Assembly (NCBI GenBank): GCA_022414725.1
Contig: CM039465.1
Span: forward strand, 46,758,495-46,822,494
Direction of reading: 5' to 3'
Length of the DNA: 64,000 bases
Source of the DNA: Microglena sp. YARC
Lineage: Eukaryota; Chlorophyta; Chlorophyceae; Chlamydomonadales; Chlamydomonadaceae
Shown here piece by piece: positions 20,618 to 31,800 of this stretch; the first letter of the stretch is position 1; every line of letters starts with the position of its first letter. Under the pieces are notes generated by a model. That model made no database searches. It saw only the letters and a list, made by a program, of their open reading frames with translations, and was not told the DNA's origin. A program made the position numbers and the translations under genes.

Positions 20618-22362
20618 CTGCATACCAAGGTATAAAATATTCGACACGTTACTTTCACGTCTCAAATGCGTATTTTGGAGGGCCTGTTTCGATGCAAACA
20701 TAGATCTTGGCGAGACCGGTGGTGGTACCCCCCCCCCCCCCCCCCCCCCCCCCCAGCTCAATGCGTATTTCTGAGGGTCTGTTTTGATTCACACGAAGAT
20801 CTTGCAAGGGCTTGACTACCCACACATCCAACGGGGAGTCAATCACCAACTCCTCAGACGCAGGGGTGTTTTCAAGTAGGCGCTAGTGGTGAAGGCTATC
20901 ACACCTGCATACCAAGGTTGTTCAACACGTCACTTTTCACATCTCAAAGGCGTATTTTGGAGGGTCTGTTTTCGAATGCAAACATAGATCTTGCGAGGGC
21001 TTGACTACCCACACATCCACTGTCAACCACCAACTCCTCAGGAGCAGGGGTGTTTTCAATTAGGCCCTAGTGGTGAAGGCTATCACACCTGCATACCAAG
21101 GTTATTCAAGACATTACTTTTCACGTCTCAATGCGTATTTTGGAGAATCTGCCCACACATCCACTGTCAATCACCAACTCCTCGCGCGCCGGGGTGTCTT
21201 CAAGTAGCCGCTAGTAGTGAAGGCAATCAAACCTGCATTTTTGGCGGAGCCCCCCTTCTGGGGCCGGGAGCCCTAGGGCTACCCGGTGCCTGTTGGTCGG
21301 CCCCCTTAGGGGGACAGACCTATGCGATACTTACGCGATATCGTGCTGTTTTTCACATCTTCACATCTTCAAGTTTCCCCCAAAAGCCGGTCAAATAAGC
21401 TGGTCAAATCAGTATTCTGCAGTCTAAGCGACTCGTGCTCGATTCTATCGTTCTTCTCCTTCACCTTCGTAACTTCTCTGTCCTCGATGAACAGTTGCTA
21501 TCCCGGTATACGCAAGTTTTGCAGCTTGATACTTGCAAAGCAGTTTGCATGGTCGCAAGTCCAATATGCAACATCGCCCTAGGGCAACCCCGGTGCCTGT
21601 TTGTTTGTGCGACCACCAACGACCGTGTGACCGACACGAAGCCTGAAACGGCAGCCAACTGTCTCGTAACTAACTGGCTTCTGCTCGCTCCATTCCGTTG
21701 CCACTTGTCGTTCTGTAGCCAGCACTCTCCGCTTGCGACGCTGACTAGGCTTTTCGTTTTATTATGATTGGAATTTCACCCCAGGAGGTGGGTCTCCTGA
21801 CACAAACCGAGGATTCAGTTTGAATGGTGTTGCCAGTGGCACAGAGGGATTCAGTTTTCAAAATGGTGTTTCCACTCCTACAAAAGAGTAATGCGGCACT
21901 TGGGGTCATGCGTGTTGTTATGTATGTTGTTACATTTCTTGTATGCGTGTGGGTATGTATGTCTGTTGAAACCTGGCATACGCATGTATTTATGTTCCAT
22001 TTTAGCAGATACAAAGGGAGAATTACCCCCCCCCCCCCAACAACATCAACCCACCCACATATCCCCCCCCCCCCCCCCAACAACAACAACAAAACAACAA
22101 CAACCCACCCCCCACAAACCAACACACATATCCCCCCCCCCCCCCCCCCCCCCTTACACACACACCACACACTTCAACCTTCCATGCTTGCACTTTCTTG
22201 CGTAAGCTTGGTTTCACATCATTCTGACTCTGCCATCACCAATTTTACCCCCCCCCCCCCCCACCCACACACACACAACCACACACTACCCACCTCCCAT
22301 TGCTCGCACTTTCTTGCGCAAGCTTGGTCAACATCATTTTGGGTTCTTCCATGACACGATTT

Positions 22363-22403
<41 letters not shown>

Positions 22404-25400
22404 ACCTCCCCCACCACCTTCTTATGCTTGCACTTTCTTGCGCAAGCGTGGTTACATCATTTCTGACTCTACCATGACCCAATACCCCCCCCCCCCCCCC
22501 CCCCCCCCTCACCTCCCCCCACACCCCACACCTTCCATGCTCGCACTTTCTTGAGCAAGCTTGGTCACATCATTTTGGTTCTGCCATGACCAATTACCCC
22601 CCCCCCCCCCCCCCCCCCCCCCCTCCACCTCCCCACCCCACCCTTCTATGCTTGCACTTTCTGCGCAAGCTTGGTCACATCATTTTGGTTCTTCCATGAC
22701 CAATTACCCCCACCCACCCACCCACCCACACCTACCCACCTCCCCACCCACACCCACACACCTTCCATGCCGCACTTTTCTTGAGCAAAGCTTGGTCACA
22801 TCATTTTGGTTCTGCCATGACCAATGCACATCACCACCAAGAGAGTCCATGCCTTGGAAGAAGGTCCAGCCAGCAAGTTGCACTGGGGCAGATTGGGCGC
22901 CTACAGACATGGGCACATCGGATGGCGAAAAATAGATTTTAAATCTAAATTCACAGAATTAATTAATTATTTTTTCATTAAATTCAAATTGAAGTTGTAC
23001 CAGCGCAAGTTGCACTGGGGGCAAATTGGGCCTACGAGCACATGGGCACACAGGGACGGTGACAATAATTCAATATAAATTCAAAATTTCTAGTTGCCTG
23101 GGGCAAAATTGGGCGCCTACGAGACATGGGCACACAGGCGAGAGTGACAATAATTCAAATATAAATTCAAATTCTAGTTGCACTGGGCAAATTGGCGCCT
23201 ACGAGACATGGCAACGCAGGAGGTGACAATATTCAAAATATAAATTCAAATTCTAGTTGCACTGGGGCAAATTGGGCGCCTACGAGACATGGGCACGCAG
23301 GGAGGTGACAATAATTCAATATAAAATTCAAATTTCTAGTTGCACTGGGGCAAATTGGGCGCCTACGAGACATGGGCACACAGGGAGGTGACAATAATTC
23401 AAATATAAATTCAAATTCTAGTTGCACCCGTGGGGGCGCAAATTGGGCGCCTACGAGACATGGGCACACAGGGAGGTGACAATAATTCAAATATACATTC
23501 AAATTCTAGTTGCACTGGGGCAAATTGGGTGCGCCCTACAGACATTCGGGCACACAGGGAGGTGACAATCAAATAAATTCAAATAAATCTAAATTTCTAG
23601 TTGCACTGGGGCAAATTGGGCGCCTACGAGACATGGGCACACAGGGAGGTGACAATAATTCAAATATAAATTCAAATTCTAGTTGCACTGGGGCAAATTG
23701 GGCGCCCACGAGATATGGGCAACAGGAGGTGACAATAATTCCAAATATAAATTCAAATTGAAGCTGGAGCAGTTGGCACCTACGAGGACATGGGCACACA
23801 GGGAGGAAAAAAACAATTTAAATCTAAATTCAAATTGAAGCTGGAGCAAATTGGGCACCTACGAGACATGGGCACATAGGAAGGTGAAAATAATTTAAAT
23901 CCCAGTTCAACTTCAAGTTCCACTGGAGCAGATTAGGCACCTAGGGAGGTCAAAATAAATCAAATTTAAATTCAACTTTAAGCTGGAGCAGGTTGGGCAC
24001 CTACGAGACATGGTCACACATAGGTAGGGAACGGCAACTAATATAAGTGTTTGAAAAAGTAATATTAACTAATATTATTAAAGTGTCACAATAATATTAG
24101 TTTTCCAAATAAATTTGAATTTCTCGTGAGACGCTTCGTCCGACTAATGTTATACAATATTATTTATTCACTAATCTTATGTAACATAGCCGACCCCTAC
24201 ACATAGGTAGGTGAAAACGATTCAAATCTAAGCTCAAATTCTAGTTCACACGGGTTCACATATTGTTTCATACATATATATTTACATGAGTATACGGCAA
24301 CAATATAAACGGCAACTATTAATTTGCATTCCCTCCTACACATTGTTGCCGTATATATTGTTGCTGTATACTCATGTATACTCTAGGACTTGCCAGGCCA
24401 AATTTGCAACACTGCTACAAGAATTCTCAGATTTTCTCAGAATACCAGGCTTGTTCTCAGAATTTCTCAGAATTCCAGGCTAAAGTTGGGGTTGAGGCAC
24501 CACGTATGACCTATTCTAAATATTTGAAATCCAAATACACAGTACGAACTGTTTCAAACATTCGAAACTCAAAATAATCGGTCTGAATAGCAAACAAGGA
24601 AAGGAACCAGTGCGTAGCGTAGCCTGCACTCAGGTCCCCCGCCGGTTAAGGGGTGGGGGTTGAGTGTGGGTGGGTGGGTGGTGGTGGGGTGGGGTGGGGG
24701 TATGGGCACTCCTCTCTGGACTTAAGTTGTGGTGTCATACTCTGAGGGAGGTAGGGTAGTTGCACTGGAGGGTTGGGTGGTTAGGGTGGTTTGATGTGTG
24801 GGTGGGTTGGGGATATGGGGTACTCGAAATAGTTCGTAGCATGAACTCAGGGCCCCTGTCGGTAAAACGATTGGTTGGGGTTCAGTTCATCAGTGCTTTT
24901 TCGTTTAAGCTCCTCCTATCACAGATGGGCAAGTCTATATAGCCTATTTGGCCTACCGCTGGACTGTGACAGCATATGCTATGGTGTTTGCTGATCAAGC
25001 TCAATGTGCATGTCAGGTCAATGTGTATGTCAGGTCCCTTTAGCCTACTTGGCCTACCGCTGGACTGTGGCAACATACGCTATGGTGTTTGCTGATCTGT
25101 TGGGTTTTTGCCATGTTATGAAGTTCAGTTGAGCGTATTACAGCCCCTCACAGCACCCCGACAAACACCTCTCGAGCCCACCACAAAAACCCCCTTTTCC
25201 AAAAAAAAAACAAAACACTTAGTCAGAGCACCCTTACAACACCAATGCAACTACCATACAAACCCTTTCAGCAACCCTCCAAAGCACCCATACAACAACC
25301 ATCACAACTTACCATACCAGACCCTTACGGACAACCTGTCACAGCACCCTTACAACCCAATGCAAACCACCATAACAAACCCCTTACAACAACTCTCTCA

Positions 25401-28400
25401 ACCACAATTCAAACCCTTTCAGCAACCCTCACAGCACCCTTCCAACACCATCACAACTACCATACAAACCCTTCCAACACCTCACAACCACCATACAAAC
25501 CCTTTCAGCAACCCTCACAGCACCCCGACAACACCTCCCAACCACCATACAAACCCTTACGACACCTCACAACCACCATGCAAACCCTTACGACACCTCA
25601 CAACCACCATACAAACCCTTTCAGCAACCCTCACAGCACCCTGACAACACCTCACAACCACCATACAAACCCTAACGACACCTCACAACCACCATGCAAA
25701 CCCTTACGACACCTCACAACCACCATACAAACCCTTACGACACCTCACAACCACCATGCAAACCCTTACGACACCTCACAACCACCATACAAACCCTTAC
25801 GACACCTCACAACCACCATGCAAACCCTTACGACACCTCACAACCACCATGCAAACCCTTGCGACACCTCACAACCACCATACAAACCCTTACGACACCT
25901 CACAACCACCATACAAACCCTTACGACACCTCACAACCACCATGCAAACCCTTACGACACCTCACAACCACCATACAAACCCTTTCAGCAACCCTCACAG
26001 CACCCTGACAACACCTCCCAACCACCATACAAACCCTTCCGACAACCTCACAACCACCATCTGCAAACCCCTTACGACACCTCACAACCACCATACAAAC
26101 CCTTTCAGCAACCCTCACAGCACCCTGACAACACCTCACAACCACCATACAAACCCTCATAGCACCCTGACAACATCTCCCAACCACCATACAAACCCTT
26201 AAAACACCTCCCAACCACCATGCAAACCCTTACGACACCTCACAACCACCATGCAAACCCTTACGACACCTCCCAACCACCATACAAACCCTTACGACAC
26301 CTCACAACCACCATACAAACCCTCACAGCACCCTGACAACACCTCCCAACCACCATACAAACCCTTACGACACCTCACAACCACCATGCAAACCCTTATG
26401 ACACCTCACAACCACCATGCAAACCCTTACGACACCTCACAACCACCATGCAAACCCTTACGACACCTCACAACCACCATACAAACCCTCACAGCACCCC
26501 GACAACACCTCACAACCACCATACAAACCCTTACGATACCTCACAACCACCATGCAAACCCTTACGACACCTCACAACCACCATACAAACCCTTTCAGCA
26601 ACCCTCACAGCACCCTGACAACACCTCCCAACCACCATACAAACCCTTACGGCACCTCACAACCACCATGCAAACCCTTACGACACCTCACAACCACCAT
26701 ACAAACCCTTTCAGCAACCCTCACAGCACCCTGACAACACCTCACAACCACCATACAAACCCTCACAGCACCCTGACAACACCTCCCAACCACCATGCAA
26801 ACCCTTACGACACCTCACAACCACCATCAAACCCTTAGACACCTCACAACCCACCATGCAAACCCTTACGACACCTCCCAACCACCATACAAACCCTTAC
26901 GACACCTCACAACCACCATACAAACCCTCACGACACCTCACAACCACCATGCAAACCCTTACGACACCTCCCAACCACCATACAAACCCTTACGACACCT
27001 CACAACCACCATACAAATCCTCACAGCACCCTGGGAACACCTCCCAACCACCATACAAACCCTTACGACACCTCACAACCACCATGCAAACCCTTATGAC
27101 ACCTCACAACCACCATGCAAACCCTTAAGACACCTCACAACCACCATGCAAACCCTTACGACACCTCACAACCACCATACAAACCCTCACAGCACCCCGA
27201 CAACACCTCACAACCACCATACAAACCCTTACGACACCTCACAACCACCATGCAAACCCTTACGACACCTCACAACCACCATGCAAACCCTTACGACACC
27301 TCACAACCACCATGCAAACCCTTACGACACCTTACAACCACCATACAAACCCTTTCAGCAACCCTCACAGCACCCTTACAACACCATCACAACTACCATA
27401 CAAACCCTTCAAACAGCTCACAACCACCATGCAAACCCTTCGAACACCTGTCACAGCACCCTTACAACACCATCACAACTACCATACAAACCCTTACAAC
27501 ACCCCGGCAACACCCCACAACCACCATAAACACCCTTCCAACGCCATTGCAACCATCATACAAACCCACAACCACCAAAAAAAACCTTACAACACCAAAA
27601 CAACCAGCATACAAACCCTACAAAATCCTCCCAATCGCCATACAACCCTAACAACACCCTTAAAGCCACCATACAAACCCACAACCACCATACAAACCCT
27701 TACAACACCTCACAACCACCATACAACCCTTCAACTACCATACAAACCCTTTCAACACTCCGCAACAACCATACAAACCCTTGCAGCACCATACACACCC
27801 TTACAACGCCTTCCGACCACCATGCAAACCTTTGCAACACACCACAACACCCATACAAACCCTTGCAGCACCATACACACCCTTACAACGCCTTTCAACC
27901 ACCATACAAACCCTTGCAACACCCATGCAAAACCTAACAGCATCATACACACCCTTGCAACACCCAACAACCACCATACAAACCCTTGCAACACCCCACA
28001 ACAACCATATAAACCCTTGCAGCACCATACACACCCTAACAACGCCTTAAGACCACCACACAAACCCTTGCAACACCCATCAACCACCATACAAACCCTT
28101 GCAGCACCATACACACCCTAACAACGCCTTAAGACCACCATAAACACTCTATCAACACCCTTACCACACCTCACAACCACCATACACGGCCTTTCATCAC
28201 CCCCAAAACACCATCCCAACCCCATTGCAGCACCCTTTACAACACCCTTACCACACACCCCTACACAACTCTTACACCACCATCAAAATCACCCCTCACA
28301 ACACCATTCCAACACACACCTTGCACATGGGCCAGGACTCCTCCCAACAGTCGCATTAGGACATCGTTGCGCACAAACAGTCCCTTCCCAGTCTCTGTGG

Positions 28401-28857
28401 TCCACTTCACCCAACCATGCATGGGCTGCAGCAGCGCTTTGAGCCATCCATTGGAGTTGAAGGCTACACAGAATGGCCTGGCCACGGCCAGGAGTGCTAG
28501 GGACGAGGTGCTGGTGATGACGGGACCCACCTGTGTGTGTTGGTGTATGTGTGTTGGTGTGTGTCTGTGTATGAGTTGGTGTGGTAATGTCTGTTTGTGT
28601 GTTGGTGGTTTTGGTGGTTTTGGTGGTGTGCTGGTGTGTTGATGAGGTGCTGGTGATGACGGGAACCACCTTAGTGTGTGTTGGTGTTCATGTATGTGTG
28701 TGTTGGTATTGGTGTGTTGATGTCTGTTTGTGGTGTGTTCTTGGTGTTTTTGTTGAGTTGATGAGGTGCTGGTGATGACGGGACCCACCTGAGTGTGTGT
28801 TGGTGTGTGTGTATGTGTATGTGGTGGTGTGGTGGTGTCTGTTTGTGGTCTGTTGTT

Positions 28858-28895
<38 letters not shown>

Positions 28896-31800
28896 GTGTG
28901 TGTGTGTGTGTGTGGTGTTAATGTTAGTGTGTATTTGTAGCGTGGTGGTTTTGGTGTGTGTGTGTGTGTTGGTGGTGTGTTGGTGTGCTGGCGTGTTGAT
29001 GAGGTGCTGGTGATGACGGGAACCATTTGAATGTATTGGTGTATTGCTGTGTTGGTGTATTGGTGTGTGTGTATTTGTGGTGTGGTAGTTTCGGTTGTGA
29101 GTGTGGTCGTGTGGTGTGTTGTGTGTTGGTGTGTAGACGAGAGTGCTGGTAATGAACGGGAACCACCTGAGTGTTTTGGTGTATTGCTGTGTTGGTGTAT
29201 TGGTGTGTGGGATATTGTGGTGTGGTGGTTTTGGTGTGTGTGTGGTCGTGTGCTGGTGGTTTTGGTGGTGTGTTGGTGTGCTGGTGTGTTGACCAGGTGC
29301 TGGTAATGACGGGACGCACATGTCATGCGTTGTTGTGGTGACGTTTTTGTTGTGGTGGGTTTTGTTGCTGGTGTGTGTTGGTATGTTGGTTTGTCGGTGT
29401 GTTGGTGTTTTTGTTCGTGTGTTGGTGTTTTTGTTGGTGTGTTGGTATGCGGGTGTGGTGGTGTTTTTGTTGGTGTGTTGGTGTGTTGGTGTTTTTGTTG
29501 GTGTGTTGGTATGTTGGTGTGGTTGGTTTTTTTTGTTGGTGTTGTTGGTATGTTGGTGTGGTGGTGTTTTTGTTGGTGTGGTGGTATGTTGTTGGTGCGC
29601 TGGTATGTTGTTGGTGTGTTGGTATGTTTCTGTGTTGGTCTGTTGTTGGTGTGTTCGTATGTTGTTGGTGCGCTGGTATGTTGTTGGTGTGTTGGTATGT
29701 TGGTATGTATCACCCCACCCACAAAAAACCCCAGCCAACAATCACACTGCCCCACTCACCCTCCCATCTTAGTGTCCTGCCACCTCAGCTGCTACCGAGC
29801 CGGTGCCTGGAGCTTGAACCACCCACCCACACCCAAGGCCAGACAGAAATCAAACCCACCCTCCCATACATACGACCCTCCCATCTTAGTGTCCTGCCAC
29901 CTCAGCTGCTACCAAGCCGGTGCCTGGAGCTCCAACCACCCACCCACACCCAAGGCCAGACAGAAATCATCCCACCCTCCCATTACATACGAACCCTCCC
30001 ATCTTAGTGTCCTGCCACCTCAGCTGCTACCGAGCTGGTGCCAGGGGCTGGAACCACCCACCCACGCCCCAGCCCAGGCAGCAATCACACTAACCCTCCC
30101 ATACATACCACCCTCCCATCCACAGCCCAGACAACAATCACACTTACCCACTCACCCTCCCATCAGAATGTCCTGCCGCCCCAGTTGCTACCAGGCTGGT
30201 GCCTGGGGCTGGAACCACCCACCCACGCCCCAGCCCAGACAACAATCACCCTGTCGCACTCACCCTGCCATCAGAATGTCCTGCCGCATCAGCTGCTACC
30301 GAGCCGGTGCCTGGGGCTTGAACCACCCACCCACACCCCAGGCCAGACAGAAATCACACTAACCCTCCCATACATACCACCCTCCCATCCACAGCCCAGA
30401 CAACAATCACACTAACCCACTCACCCTCCCATCAGAATGTCCTGCCGCCCCAGTTGCTACCGGGCTGGTGCCTGGGGCTAGAACCACCCACCCACGCCCC
30501 AGCCCAGGCAGCAATCACACTGCCCCACTCACCTTCCCATCTGAGCGTCCTGCCGCCTAAGCTGCTACAGAGCTAGTGCCTGGGGCTTGAACCACCCACC
30601 CACACCCCCGCCCAGACAGAAACAACAACCACACTGTCCCACTTACCCTGCCATCAGAGAGTCCTGCCGCCCCAGCTGCTACCGAGCTGGTGCCTGGGGC
30701 TATGCTCGATTGGCCATTAAAACTAGAGGCAGTGATGGCCTGACAGATGTCTCCCCCTGGAGAGTCCATACCGGGAAAGAAGGTCCTGTAGTGTGGGGTG
30801 GGTGGGGTAGGGTAAGGCTGAGGGTGGGTGGGTTAAGGTTGAGTTGAGTTGAGTTGAGGGAGGGAGAGAGGGGAGGGGAGAGGGGAGGGGAAGGTAGAGA
30901 GGGTAGAGGGGGTTGAGGGAGAGAGCACCATTTTTTTGTGCGACGCGTCGCCATTTCCTCGCTGCATGGCGACGCATGGGTCCGGCTAAACTAGTCAGAG
31001 ATGCCCCCCCGAGCCCCCCAAGCTCTGCGCTTTGCGTGGTTAGAGGGCACTGGGGTCCCACCAATCACTCAACTTGCGACGTGTCGCACGAAAAAAATAG
31101 TGGGAGGGAGGGGGGGAGGAGGGGGTGTCTTACATACTCACTCACTGATGTATGTATGTTAACAGTCCAGGGGTAGGCCAAATAGGCTTAAGGGAATTGT
31201 CCAACCATAATAGGAAGGGCTTCAACAGAAAAAGCACTGATGAACTGAACCCCAGATAATCGTTTTACCAACCGGGGTCCTGAGTTTGTGCTACAGTGAT
31301 CACTCAATTCATATTTTACTCACCATCCATCCTTGTTTGATGGGACAGCTTGGGCCGAATCTGCAGCCCAGCTGCTACACCCTGAATCTATGAAGGGCAA
31401 GCACTGTGTGCGAACGTACAGTCCAATCGGGCCTGCAGCAGCGGAAGGTGAGGTGAGGGTGAGGGGGTCCAGGTAGAGGGTGAGGGGGTAAAGGCATAGG
31501 GCTACATGTGGAGGGGGAGTTGGAAGGGTGAGGGTGAGGGGTAAGGGTGAGGTGGTGGAGAGGGTCCAGGTAGAGGGGGTGCAGGTGGAGGGTGAGGGGG
31601 TCCAGGGGAGGGGGAGTTGGAAGGGGTGAGGGTGAGGGGTAAGGGGAGGTGATAGTTTAGGTGTTGGGTGGGGAGGTGGGGGGGGTACAGGCAAAGGGGG
31701 GTAGAGTTGGAGGGTCGAGGGTGGGGTGAGAGTTGGTGTGTTGGGTAGGATGACACACCTGCCACCTCCTGATCTGCCAATGACAACTCACTCACCACCC

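Noticed and set aside
25108..28121. Long Thr/Pro/His frames
   Set aside because: Product of the 31-bp minisatellite. The same peptide pattern appears in all frames.
28671..29755. 355-codon minus-strand Thr/His/Asn frames
   Set aside because: Translation of the CACACCAACA intron array. Only the 28320-28530 segment is a real exon.
31759..31773. 15-nt micro-exon
   Set aside because: Has AG before and GT after, but the main gene joins in phase without it. Chance sites are common in such introns.
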